Shown here piece by piece: positions 7,749 to 15,459 of a DNA stretch of 40,726 bases. Made by a program: the position numbers and the translations under genes. Every line of letters begins with the position of its first letter. The stretch's first letter is position 1. The notes under the pieces were generated by a model, which saw nothing but the letters and a program-made list of their open reading frames with translations, had not been told where the DNA came from and searched no databases. Location of the stretch: NCBI RefSeq assembly GCF_025403405.1, contig NZ_JANEZT010000010.1:1-40726 (forward strand). The letters run 5' to 3'. The stretch comes from Frankia tisae. Lineage in GTDB: Bacteria > Actinomycetota > Actinomycetes > Frankiales > Frankiaceae.

Positions 7749-8635
7749 ACGAAACGCTGGTCGCGGTCGAGGCCGTGACCAAACGCTACGGGGACACCGT
7801 GGCGCTGGACGCGATGAGCCTGACGCTGCGGTCGGGCCTGACCGGCCTGCTCGGCCCGAACGGGGCTGGCAAGACCACGCTGATCCGCATCCTCACGACC
7901 GCGACGGCGCCGAGTAGCGGCCGGATCACCGTGTTCGGCCATGACGCGACCGGGTCGCTCGTGGACCGCACCGAGGTGCGCCGCCAGCTCGGGTACGTGC
8001 CGCAGGAGGTCCGGTTCCCGCGTGGGCTGACCTGCTTCGCGTTCGTCGACTACATCGCGGTCCTCAAGGAGTGGACCGACACCGCGCGCCGGCACACCGA
8101 GGTCCGCCGAGTGCTCGACCTCGTCGGCCTGGGCGACCGGGCCACCAGGAAGATCCGCGCCCTGTCCGGCGGCCAGCGCCGCCGGCTCGCGCTCTCCCAG
8201 GCCTTCCTCGGCCGCCCACGCCTGCTGGTGCTCGACGAGCCGACCGCCGGCCTCGATCCGGAACAGCGGGCCTCCCTGCGCACCCTGCTCTCCGAGCACG
8301 GTCGGACCGGGGCCGTGCTGCTCGCCACTCACCAGACCGAGGACGTCGCGGCGCTGTGCGAGCGGATCATCGTCGTCGACGCCGGCCGGATCCGGTTCGA
8401 CGGGACAGTGGCCGAGTTTGTGGCGACGGCGGCCGGGCGGGTCTGGCTCGGCGACGCCCCGCTGCCCGGCGCCCTGCAGACCTGGCGCACCGGTACCGGA
8501 CGGATCCGCTCGATCGGCGGCGTCGCGCCGACGGCGCCCGACCCGACGGTGAGCGCCGCTGAGCCGACCGTCGAGGATGCCTACCTGCTGATGCTGGGCC
8601 CGGCCGCGCACGCGGGTGCGGAGGTGGCCGCGTGA
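7745..8635 (+). CDS. ABC transporter ATP-binding protein
   Basis: 296-residue ABC ATPase of the drug/ABC-2 exporter type. Visible motifs are Walker A GPNGAGKTT, a Q-loop in GYVPQEV, signature LSGGQRRRLAL, Walker B LLVLDEPT with D-loop AGLDP, and the switch His in LATHQTEDV. The C-terminal tail of about 80 residues (after GRIRFDGT) resembles the accessory domain of exporters of this class. It is coupled by 4-nt overlaps to the anti-sigma-like gene before it and the permease after it. Confidence 0.95.
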   Translation: MNETLVAVEAVTKRYGDTVALDAMSLTLRSGLTGLLGPNGAGKTTLIRILTTATAPSSGRITVFGHDATGSLVDRTEVRRQLGYVPQEVRFPRGLTCFAFVDYIAVLKEWTDTARRHTEVRRVLDLVGLGDRATRKIRALSGGQRRRLALSQAFLGRPRLLVLDEPTAGLDPEQRASLRTLLSEHGRTGAVLLATHQTEDVAALCERIIVVDAGRIRFDGTVAEFVATAAGRVWLGDAPLPGALQTWRTGTGRIRSIGGVAPTAPDPTVSAAEPTVEDAYLLMLGPAAHAGAEVAA

Positions 8636-9549
8636 GTGCCACCGACGTTACCGCTTCTACTCCCACTCCGGCCGCCGCCGGTTCCGCGTCCACTCCCGCG
8701 TCCGCGTCGGCCGCCGCCGGTTCCGCGCTTCGCCGGCTGGCCGGACTGGAGCTGCGCCGCTATGCCCGCCGCCCGTTGTTCCTCATCGGGGTTGTGCTGA
8801 CGGCGGTCAGCGCCGCGATCCCGCCCGACCACGACACGTCGACGTTCTTCAACTCGATCGTCCCGGCGGCGGCGCTGGGGATCCTCGGCCTCGTCGCGAT
8901 GGCGTCGTTGACCCGCTCGGCGCACGTCCTACGCGAGTCGGCGGGCGTGGCCCCGGTTCCCGAACGTACCCAGACCGCCGCACTGGCGCTGGGCTGCCTG
9001 CTGCCGTTCGCCGTGGGGATCGCCTGGTTCGCCGTCTCGGTATGGGGCTACCACCGGCACCCGCCAGCTCCGGAGGGATACCCGTTCGGCGACATGTCGA
9101 CCAGTTGGAAGTGGGCGCTGCTGTTCGGCGAGGGCACGATGGCCACCCTGGGTGGCCCGTTACTCGGCGTCGTGATCGGCCGGTGGTGGCCGCGCCGTGG
9201 CGTCGCGCCGATGCTCGCTGTCCTGCTCGTCGCCGTCGTCATCGTCATGCAGGGGCTGTTCGACCCGCTGATCCGCGTCCGGGTCGTCATGCCATTCACC
9301 TACTGGGGCGGGCCCGATGGCAACCCGGAGCACTGGCGGATCCTCACCGGCTCGCCGCAGTGGTGGGTCGGCTACCTCGCTTGCCTGTGCGGGCTGGCTG
9401 TGGTCGGGGCACTGTGGCACGACCCGGGTGCCCGCGGGCGCCTGCTGCGGGTGGCCGGCCTGGCCCTGCTGGTCGCCGCCGTCGCGACCTGCCTGCTGGC
9501 GATGTTCACCGGCGTCGGGGACGTCCTGACCAATCCACTGCCGAGCTGA
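8632..9549 (+). CDS. ABC-2-like permease subunit
   Basis: 305-residue integral membrane protein with an Ala/Ser/Thr/Pro-rich N-terminal tail of about 35 residues and about six hydrophobic segments. Order in the operon and topology make it the membrane partner of the ATPase encoded upstream. GTG start, overlapping the ATPase stop by 4 nt. No substrate-specific motif is seen. The next gene starts on the last base of its stop codon. Confidence 0.82.
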   Translation: MSATDVTASTPTPAAAGSASTPASASAAAGSALRRLAGLELRRYARRPLFLIGVVLTAVSAAIPPDHDTSTFFNSIVPAAALGILGLVAMASLTRSAHVLRESAGVAPVPERTQTAALALGCLLPFAVGIAWFAVSVWGYHRHPPAPEGYPFGDMSTSWKWALLFGEGTMATLGGPLLGVVIGRWWPRRGVAPMLAVLLVAVVIVMQGLFDPLIRVRVVMPFTYWGGPDGNPEHWRILTGSPQWWVGYLACLCGLAVVGALWHDPGARGRLLRVAGLALLVAAVATCLLAMFTGVGDVLTNPLPS

Positions 9550-10223
9550 TGGACCTCACCGGCCGTCCCCGTCCGAGCGCGTCCGCCGGCCCGCTGGTGT
9601 GGTACGCGACCCGTGCCATCCCCTGGCTCCTCGCGGGCACCGGCTGCGCCATGATCGTCGGCCTGATGGCGCTGGTTGCCGGGTGGCCACAGGTGATGTG
9701 GCCGCTGGAAGGTACCGCCCTCGGCCTGCTCGCCGGGGTCGTCGCCTGGGCGAACGACGAACGCTGCGCGGCGATCGTGGACACGCTGCCTCGGTCGCTG
9801 CGTTGGCGGACGCTCGCCCGGTCGGTCGTCCCCGCGCTCATGCTGGCCGTCTGGATCGCCTGCCTGCTCGCGCAGCGGCACCGTCTGCCGCCGCACCTGC
9901 CGCTGTTCGCCCTCCAGGGTGCGGCCGCCGCGGCCGTGGCGCTCGCCATCACCGTCGGGCGGCGGGCCGCGGGCAGCGCCGAACCCGGGCGGACATTCGC
10001 GTCCATCATCATCCCCACCTCAGCCGCGCTGGCCCTGATCCGCCCCGCGGCGCGTCGGCTGCCCCTGTTCCCGGTCTGGCCGGGCGAGGACTGGGCCCGC
10101 AGCACTGTCATCTGGACCACGGTGTTCGGGGCGTCGCTCGTCGTTCTCGCCCCGGCCTTGGCGGAAAGGGGCGCCCCGCCGGTGCTCGCCCGGTTGGTCC
10201 GGTCGGTGTGGCCGGGCCGGTAG
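9549..10223 (+). CDS. Polytopic membrane protein, probable second exporter subunit
   Basis: 224-residue membrane protein with about five or six hydrophobic segments and no soluble domain of note. The ATG shares one base with the previous stop (TGATG), so it belongs to the sigma-ABC operon. I do not recognise the family; its place suggests a second permease or accessory subunit. The stop lies inside a 12-bp repeated string (GCCGGGCCGGTA, about 10211-10240), so slippage could extend or change the C-terminus. Confidence 0.75.
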   Translation: MDLTGRPRPSASAGPLVWYATRAIPWLLAGTGCAMIVGLMALVAGWPQVMWPLEGTALGLLAGVVAWANDERCAAIVDTLPRSLRWRTLARSVVPALMLAVWIACLLAQRHRLPPHLPLFALQGAAAAAVALAITVGRRAAGSAEPGRTFASIIIPTSAALALIRPAARRLPLFPVWPGEDWARSTVIWTTVFGASLVVLAPALAERGAPPVLARLVRSVWPGR

Positions 10224-10264
10224 CCGGGCCGGTAGCCGGGCCGCCGAGGTACTGACGTCCCATT

Positions 10265-10306
10265 TTCCGTTCGTAGCCCTTCCTCTTCCGTTCGTAGCCC
10301 TTCCTC
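10265..10306 (+). repeat. Perfect 21-bp tandem duplication upstream of lipoprotein gene
   Basis: Two identical 21-bp copies (10265-10285 and 10286-10306) lie 80-120 bp upstream of the lipoprotein start, in the 162-bp gap after the exporter operon. The position suggests promoter or leader DNA; no regulator site is recognised. Confidence 0.85.
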
Positions 10307-10385
10307 GCCCAGCCGTCGGCTTTGCCATGCCCTTTTTGCCCTGTTTATCCCGTCCGTCTGGGCATCTCTTCCCGGGAGTGACATC

Positions 10386-11207
10386 ATGATCGTGCGATCC
10401 CTCCACAGCCGGTGTGCGGTTGCCACGGCCGCTGCGCTCGCGTCGGCGGCCCTTATCGCCGTCGCCGGCTGCTCGTCGGACTCGTCCGGCTCGGCGGCCA
10501 CCACGCCGGCCGCGACCGGTGCGACCGGTGCGACCGGTGCGACCGGTGCCGGTGCCGGCTCGGTGCAGGCAGCTTGCGAGGCCGAACTCACCGTCAACGC
10601 CACCGACATCCCCGGCATCGACCCGGACGCCCCCGCCCCCACCGCCGGCGAGCTACGCGCGTTCGCCACGACGATCGAGCCGGCGGCCACCGCCCTACGC
10701 ACCAACCTGCCCGCCGAACTGACCGGCCAGGCGGACAAGCTGATCGCCGTGGTCAACGGGGCCAAGCAGGGCAAGCGGTTCGACCTCGACAGCAGCGGCC
10801 TGACCGAGGCCGGCCACGCCATCGAAGCCTGGATGTACGACCACTGCGGCTACCCGACACTCGACGTCACCAACAACGCGGGCGCGCTCACCGGCGTGCC
10901 CGCCTCGGTCGCTGCTGGCCCGATGGCCATCCGGTTCACCAACACCGGGGACCCGAACCGCGCGGGCTTCATCCTGATCATCGGCAAGACCAAAGCCGGT
11001 GCCACCGCGACCGCCGCCGACGTCGCCAACGGCCGCGTCGACATCCAGCAGGTCGCCGACGTTGTCACCGTCAGCCAGCCCGTCGGCGACGAACCCGGCT
11101 ACACCATCGCCCGCATCCCCGCCGGCCACTACATCCTCGACAGCCCACTCGGCACGCCACCCGACTTCGGCGCAGGCGAGGCCGTCACCGAACTCGACGC
11201 CCGCTGA
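10386..11207 (+). CDS. Secreted lipoprotein of unknown function
   Basis: 273-residue exported lipoprotein. The signal peptide has basic residues at the start, a hydrophobic core over residues 11-27, and lipobox VAGC with the lipidated Cys at 29. A low-complexity linker follows, with ATG tripeptides encoded by four perfect copies of GCGACCGGT at 10512-10547. The globular part (about 60-273) starts with a helical region containing two Cys, then beta-rich sequence ending in ARIPAGHYILDSPLG. GGGAG sits about 8 nt before the ATG. It follows the ECF-sigma/ABC operon in the same direction with a 162-bp gap, so it may be a regulon member or an extracytoplasmic partner. No family is recognised. Confidence 0.85.
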   Translation: MIVRSLHSRCAVATAAALASAALIAVAGCSSDSSGSAATTPAATGATGATGATGAGAGSVQAACEAELTVNATDIPGIDPDAPAPTAGELRAFATTIEPAATALRTNLPAELTGQADKLIAVVNGAKQGKRFDLDSSGLTEAGHAIEAWMYDHCGYPTLDVTNNAGALTGVPASVAAGPMAIRFTNTGDPNRAGFILIIGKTKAGATATAADVANGRVDIQQVADVVTVSQPVGDEPGYTIARIPAGHYILDSPLGTPPDFGAGEAVTELDAR

Positions 11208-11342
11208 GCTGCTCGCGGTGCCGCGTCTGCACTGGTCCCCCGGCGCCAAGTGCGGACAGCGGCCCGAGTAGGACTATGACGTCGCTCCGCCATCGGATCA
11301 TCGCGGCCAGACGGGTCGAGGTGTCCGGGACTGCCAGGTGTA

Positions 11343-11359
11343 CAGAACATTAGTTCGAT
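11343..11359. promoter_or_regulatory. SOS-box-like inverted repeat
   Basis: GAAC-ATTA-GTTC at 11345-11356, followed by GAT, matches the GAAC-N4-GTTC core of the actinobacterial LexA box; the outer left half (CA instead of TC) deviates. It lies upstream of the thioesterase gene. Binding by LexA is inferred only from resemblance. Confidence 0.4.
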
Positions 11360-11474
11360 TCGACAGATGATGTTCCTGCCCGCATGGTCACTGGGCATCG
11401 CCCCTGCTGAGGGCACGTGTGGCGACCGGGCGGACGGTGATCTTGGGGTCGCGGACCAAGATCAGTTGGTTCGG

Positions 11475-11891
11475 ATGCCGGTACACGTGGTCCACAAGCC
11501 CTCTTTCCTTGACATGGTGTTGCCCCCGCTACACGAGGCCTTCGGCGGGCACCTCGACGTCGACGGTTCCGTTGTGATCACCGAGCTCTCGCCCGCGTTG
11601 GGCGCGCCGAACCGATCCCTGCACCAGGCTCCGATCAACGTCATCGCCGAGGCGGCTGCGATGGCGGGCCTGCAACGCACGACGGGCACCGCCGACTTCC
11701 AGGTCAACCACTGGACAATCCAGTTCATCAAGCCCGGCTCGGTTGGCCCGTTCCGCGCCAGGGCGACCGTGCGACCGAGCCGCGATGGCAGGTGGTACGG
11801 CGTCGATGTCGACGTCGTCGACGAAGGACAGGACCGCCGGCTCATCGCCAACATCTCCGCTCTGTTCTCCCATGCCGACGGGGCGGGATGA
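11475..11891 (+). CDS. PaaI-like hotdog-fold thioesterase
   Basis: 138-residue hotdog-fold protein resembling acyl-CoA thioesterases. The pattern is strand VVITELSP, a central helix preceded by LHQAPINVIAEAAAMAGL (in the place of the usual HGG helix), then strands FQVNHWTIQFIKPG, FRARATVR and YGVDVDVVDE. The ATG at 11475 was chosen because the fold begins just after it. The frame stays open to an ATG pair at 11367, but the extra 36 residues look unstructured and non-conserved. The catalytic Gly-rich motif is atypical, so activity is uncertain. The stop overlaps a tiny downstream ORF by 4 nt. Confidence 0.7.
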   Translation: MPVHVVHKPSFLDMVLPPLHEAFGGHLDVDGSVVITELSPALGAPNRSLHQAPINVIAEAAAMAGLQRTTGTADFQVNHWTIQFIKPGSVGPFRARATVRPSRDGRWYGVDVDVVDEGQDRRLIANISALFSHADGAG

Positions 11892-11956
11892 CACAGACGG
11901 TGATCGGCACCCTCACCCCGGGCGCCGGCGCCGGATCGATCACCGTCGCCACCTGA
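11888..11956 (+). CDS. Tiny coupled ORF (22 aa), possibly a truncated gene start
   Basis: The ATG overlaps the thioesterase stop as ATGA, the usual coupling arrangement in this genome, and reads 22 codons (MTQTVIGTLTPGAGAGSITV..) to a TGA. The peptide resembles the first strands of a longer protein rather than a complete one, but no continuation is found in the other frames downstream. It could be a leader-type peptide, the stub of a lost gene, or chance. Confidence 0.3.
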   Translation: MTQTVIGTLTPGAGAGSITVAT

Positions 11957-12126
11957 CCCAGAACAGCGAGTTCTCTTTTCCCGGTGCGTGCGCCGCGGAT
12001 CAGTACCTGATCGCCGCAGGCTCCCTCGTCCCAGCTTCGGCAACCACTCACTATGTGGCCCTGGGCGTCTGGGAGTCCCCGTTCACTGCCGCTCCCGCGC
12101 GCGGAACCTGCCCCGAAGCCCACGCC

Positions 12127-12870
12127 CTACCGCGACGCCGGCAGATCGCCGAGGATTCGGCGCAGTCGGCGGGAGTTGTCGACGGCGTAACCGTGGCCGT
12201 CGTTGTTGAAGTAGGCGTAGACATCCAGGCCACCGCCGGCCCATTCGGCAATGCGGCCAGCCCACCAGCGCAGCGCGTCGCCGCCGTAGGAACCGGCGTA
12301 GAGGGTCGCGGGGTCAGGGCCATGGAGGCGCACATACACGAACGGTGCGGTGGCCCGCAGGACACACGGCAGGCCGGCACCTCTCACGACGCAGTAGGCC
12401 GCGCCGTATCGTTCGAGGATCCGGTAGACCCCCTCGTCGTGCCAGCTTGGATGGCGGAACTCGACAGCCACCCGCATCCACGGCGGCGTCCCGGCCAGGA
12501 AGTACTCCAACCGGGCGTCGTCGCGGCTCTGGCGCCCGTCGAGCTGCACCAGGACTGCTGCTCGCCGGTCGGCCAGTTCATGCCAGGCGCCCGCGATCCG
12601 ACTCGTCCATGCCTCCGGTGCGTAGAGCCGCTTGGCGTGGGTCAATCCGCGGGACGCCTTCACCGACATCACGAAACCCGGCGGCAACCGGTGGCGCCAA
12701 CAAGCGAACGTCGCATCCCTCGGCCAGCGGTAAAAACTGGCGTTCAACTCGACCGTGTCGTACTCGGCCGCGTAGAGGGCCAGGCGGCTACCGGCCAGCG
12801 TCCCCGGCGGGTAGAGCACGCCTTCCCAGTGATCGTAACTCCATCCGGAAGTGCCGACGTAGACCGCGAT
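12127..12870 (-). CDS. DUF72 family protein with apparent non-standard start codon
   Basis: About 248-residue TIM-barrel-like DUF72 protein. Family homology begins with VYVGTSGWSYDHW, upstream of the first ordinary start codon (GTG at 12819, which would remove this conserved block). Codons before that block are ATC (12870-12868) and ACG (12873-12871), then GCG and an in-frame TGA. A strong AGGAGG lies about 10 nt before the ATC. So translation probably starts at ATC or ACG, or an ATG has been lost by mutation. Other blocks: YDTVELNASFYRWP, AVEFRHPSWHDE, YVRLHGPDP and YAYFNNDGHGYAV. The family's biochemical role is not established. Confidence 0.8.
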   Translation of the reverse strand: MAVYVGTSGWSYDHWEGVLYPPGTLAGSRLALYAAEYDTVELNASFYRWPRDATFACWRHRLPPGFVMSVKASRGLTHAKRLYAPEAWTSRIAGAWHELADRRAAVLVQLDGRQSRDDARLEYFLAGTPPWMRVAVEFRHPSWHDEGVYRILERYGAAYCVVRGAGLPCVLRATAPFVYVRLHGPDPATLYAGSYGGDALRWWAGRIAEWAGGGLDVYAYFNNDGHGYAVDNSRRLRRILGDLPASR

Positions 12871-12939
12871 CGTCGCTCAGCCTCCTCAGTCGATTTCCAC
12901 CGTGCATCTAAAATACTCTCAGCGAGGACTCGCGGGAGC

Positions 12940-14016
12940 TCAAAGCCATTCGTTGCGACGCAGCATGTACCAGGCTCCTCCAGCCAGAACGATCATGACG
13001 ATGCAGCTGGCAATGAAACCCGCGTGGTGCCCAAATCCCGGGTAGGGAACATTCTGACCGTAAAAGCCGGTGACGGCGGTCGGCACGGCTATGATAGCGG
13101 CCCAGGCAGCGAGTTTCTTGGTGATTTCGTTGAGCTGGGCGCCCTGTTCGTTCAGCTGTGCCTCGACAATGCTGTTGATCCGATCGCGGGCGGCGTCAAT
13201 AGTCTCGGCCGCCCTCAGCGCGTGGTCGGAGACGTCATGGAAGTACGGCGCCAACTCCTCGTTGACGAGACGGCTGTCGTTGCGCACCAGGCGGGCGACG
13301 ACGTCCTGCATGGGAGCCACGACCCGGCGCAGGCGCGCGAGCTGCGCCCCCAGCTCGTATGCGCGGCGGCGGATGTCGATGCCGGGTCGGGCGTCGAACA
13401 GACAACTCTGCAGATCCTCGACGGCGTCGTCGAGTTCCTGGACCGACGCGTGATGGCCGTCCACCACGGCGTCGAGCAGACCATAGGTCAGGACAGCCAC
13501 GTCGTTGCCGCCCGACACCAGATTCGTGTTGAAGTCCCAGCTCGCGATCAGGGCATCGATATCGAACTCGTCTTTTCGGACGGTGATCAGCGCCCGGCCG
13601 GTGATGAAGACACTGATCTCGCCGGTTGTCAGCGTGGCATCGTCGTGGCTGACAGACACGGCGTACATGTTGGCGAACAAGTGCGTCCGGTACCGGTCGA
13701 CCTTCGGCCGCTGGTGCGGGTGGATGGCGTCCTCGACGGCCAGCGGGTGCAGACCGAATTCGTCGACCACGATTTGTAGATCTTCCTCCGTCGGGTTGTG
13801 CAGATCCAGCCACACCACGGTCGAGTGATCGGCGGCCAGCTTCTCGCTGATCTGCTCGGCGGGGAAACCTTCCTCCTCCAGCGCCCCCTGCCGGTAAAGC
13901 CGGGTCCGGGTCGGGCATCTCGGCGGGATCGCATGCGAGACGCTGGGAGCTTCGGCACCGGGCGTCCGCGGGTCGCCCGCGGCGGGTCCGGGCTTGGGGA
14001 TCGGAGCCTGTGTCAT
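12940..14016 (-). CDS. CorA-family divalent-cation transporter
   Basis: 358-residue CorA-type magnesium/cobalt channel. A large soluble N-terminal domain (VVWLDLHNPTEEDL, HPLAVEDAIHPHQRPKVDRY) is followed by the long stalk helix and two C-terminal membrane helices. The pore-loop signature reads YGQNVPYPGFG, so the usual GMN is GQN; I believe this variant also occurs in other actinobacterial homologues. The extreme C-terminus is basic (RRNEWL), as expected for the cytoplasmic side. ATG at 14016; the open frame extends further upstream but has no homology there. It is divergent from the next gene to the right. Confidence 0.93.
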   Translation of the reverse strand: MTQAPIPKPGPAAGDPRTPGAEAPSVSHAIPPRCPTRTRLYRQGALEEEGFPAEQISEKLAADHSTVVWLDLHNPTEEDLQIVVDEFGLHPLAVEDAIHPHQRPKVDRYRTHLFANMYAVSVSHDDATLTTGEISVFITGRALITVRKDEFDIDALIASWDFNTNLVSGGNDVAVLTYGLLDAVVDGHHASVQELDDAVEDLQSCLFDARPGIDIRRRAYELGAQLARLRRVVAPMQDVVARLVRNDSRLVNEELAPYFHDVSDHALRAAETIDAARDRINSIVEAQLNEQGAQLNEITKKLAAWAAIIAVPTAVTGFYGQNVPYPGFGHHAGFIASCIVMIVLAGGAWYMLRRNEWL

Positions 14017-14316
14017 GGCGCCCCAGCATGCCACCGTGCCAAGCGAACCGGTAAGTCCAAGGCGTCGGGGACAATTCCGGTTCAGCGGACGCTGGACCAG
14101 GTCGCCACGAGCGCCGGTCCCACGCCGCCGCGTGGCTGGGCCGTGATCCGCACGAGCACGTCCGTCGGCGCCTCGCCCCGGGCGTCCGGCAACCTGTGCG
14201 ACCGTGACCTGCCGCGGGCCCTGGTACACCGGTGCCGCGTGCTGGCTGGTGTAGTCACGACGAACCGGGGAATGGCCAGATCGAAGCGATCCGGAACGGG
14301 CCGCGAGGAGGCTTGT
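14017..14316. other. Divergent intergenic region, corA / phage-head-like gene
   Basis: About 300 bp between two divergently transcribed genes. It should hold both promoters. No gene, repeat or clear riboswitch fold is recognised. Confidence 0.4.
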
Positions 14317-14685
14317 ATGTCCGTCACGCCCTTCAAAGATTTTCCGCTGGCCGACCGCAAGCGCCCGTGGAACGGCGCGGCGGCCGAGAAGCGGGTCCGG
14401 CGCTGGGCTCACGCTCAGGACACCCCCAACGGCAAGTACCGCGAGGCACACGTCTGGTACGACCAGGAGAAGAAAGACGAGTTCACCGGCTACAAACTGC
14501 TCATCGCCGACGTGATCGACGGAGAGCTGACGGTCGTTCCCCGCGGGGTGATGGCCGCGGCAGCGGTCATGCAGGGCTCGCGTGGCGGCGTGGACCTACC
14601 AGCGGCCGACATCACTCGGGCCAAGAACCACCTGGCCAAGTACTACAGGAAGATGGGCGACGGCGCCCCCTGGGAAGCGCGGTAA
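14317..14685 (+). CDS. Orphan protein related to phage prohead-protease-associated domain
   Basis: 122-residue protein with blocks DRKRPWNGAAAEKRVRRWA, KYREAHVWYD, YKLLIADVIDGELTVVPRG and HLAKYYRKMGD. These match, from memory, a short domain found in actinophage head-maturation protease regions and in free-standing actinobacterial proteins. A perfect GAGGAGG lies 5 nt before the ATG. No other phage structural gene is nearby, so it is either a domesticated remnant or a host protein of unknown role. It is followed by a decayed DUF1348 gene in the same direction. Confidence 0.7.
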   Translation: MSVTPFKDFPLADRKRPWNGAAAEKRVRRWAHAQDTPNGKYREAHVWYDQEKKDEFTGYKLLIADVIDGELTVVPRGVMAAAAVMQGSRGGVDLPAADITRAKNHLAKYYRKMGDGAPWEAR

Positions 14686-14706
14686 GCGGCCAGATCGGCG
14701 GGGACC

Positions 14707-14865
14707 TGGTCCCGCAGCTACGGCAACGAGCTCTGGGAATTCGACGAGCAGGGTCTGATGCGTCGCCGTGAGGCCAGCATCAACGATGTGGTGATCAACG
14801 AAAAGGATCGGCGCTTCTTCGGCCCACGCGCTTCTTCGGCCCACGTACTCCGACGAACGCGGTGA
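14707..14865 (+). pseudogene. DUF1348 (NTF2-like) C-terminal remnant
   Basis: The frame [20 protein letters not shown], continuing [20 protein letters not shown], is the well-conserved C-terminal part of DUF1348 proteins, which have the SnoaL/NTF2-like fold. No start codon or N-terminal two-thirds precedes it. A 17-bp tandem duplication at 14812-14845 hits the RFFGPR codons, shifts the frame and leads to a stop at 14863. It is a truncated, frameshifted relic. Confidence 0.75.
14812..14845 (+). repeat. 17-bp tandem duplication
   Basis: Two perfect copies of CGCTTCTTCGGCCCACG. As 17 is not a multiple of three, the duplication shifts the reading frame of the DUF1348 remnant. Confidence 0.95.
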
Positions 14866-14880
14866 GCCCGGCGAACCCCG

Positions 14881-15222
14881 TCAGCCGCGACGACCGGTTC
14901 GGGCGGGCTCGGGGTGATGCCGGTCGACTCGCTGCCGGTGGCGGGCGAGGACAACATCCGCGAGGGCGTCCGCGCGTTCCATGTCGTCGAGGGTGGCCCG
15001 GGAGCGTCCATCGACCGCGAGGATGGCGGCAAGCAGCTCTGCGGACAGTCTCATCCGCACTGCCACGCGGGCCACGCTCGGCGGCAGGTGGGACGATGCC
15101 TGGGGTGACTGCGGGCGACAATCGGTACGAGCGGCCACCTGTGACGGAATCTGGCCGCCCGGCGTGACGTGACCCTCAGGGGTGGTGCGATGGCGTGGCC
15201 GGACTCCGAGGAGATCGAACAT
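14881..15222 (-). CDS. Hypothetical protein behind an SOS-box-like site
   Basis: Possible 113-residue gene read from an ATG at 15222 that lies inside an SOS-box-like palindrome. The first half is low in recognisable structure. The second half (VARVAVRMRLSAELLAAILA, then RATLDDMERADALADVVLA) looks coding, with amphipathic helices and GC-rich third positions. The arrangement recalls actinobacterial 13E12-repeat (DUF222/HNH) genes, some of which have a LexA box at their start, but no HNH motif is present. It may be a shortened relic. No gene is otherwise seen between 14866 and 15459. Confidence 0.35.
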   Translation of the reverse strand: MFDLLGVRPRHRTTPEGHVTPGGQIPSQVAARTDCRPQSPQASSHLPPSVARVAVRMRLSAELLAAILAVDGRSRATLDDMERADALADVVLARHRQRVDRHHPEPARTGRRG

Positions 15223-15231
15223 ACATTCGAT
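15214..15231. promoter_or_regulatory. SOS-box-like palindrome
   Basis: ATCGAACATACATTCGAT. The outer arms ATCGAA/TTCGAT are perfect, and the match to the actinobacterial LexA consensus TCGAAC-N4-GTTCGA has one mismatch (A for G). It overlaps the presumed start of the minus-strand hypothetical gene and lies 230 bp upstream of the second DUF72 gene on the plus strand. Confidence 0.55.
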
Positions 15232-15459
15232 TATGGTGTGGGGAGATCGTCCTGTCAAGTCTCGGACGCCCCCACCCTCCGAGCCTGGCCACCTGCCCGG
15301 CTCGGGATGTCCCACGGATCCGCCTGTCCGGTGGACCGGCCGCGCTGGCGGTCAAGGCGGGCCGACGCTCCGAATACAGTGCAGCCCGGACGGTCGCGAC
15401 CTCGTGGGCGAACTCGGGCCCGGCTGCCCGGATGTGGTCGGCGACGGAGGGAGTGGATC

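Noticed and set aside
11743-13779. 678-codon open frame on the plus strand
   Set aside because: It runs antisense through the DUF72 and CorA genes, which have clear family motifs on the minus strand. Its sequence has no domain.
14082-14360. 92-codon minus-strand frame in the corA upstream gap
   Set aside because: It overlaps the supported plus-strand gene at 14317 and lacks a recognisable family.
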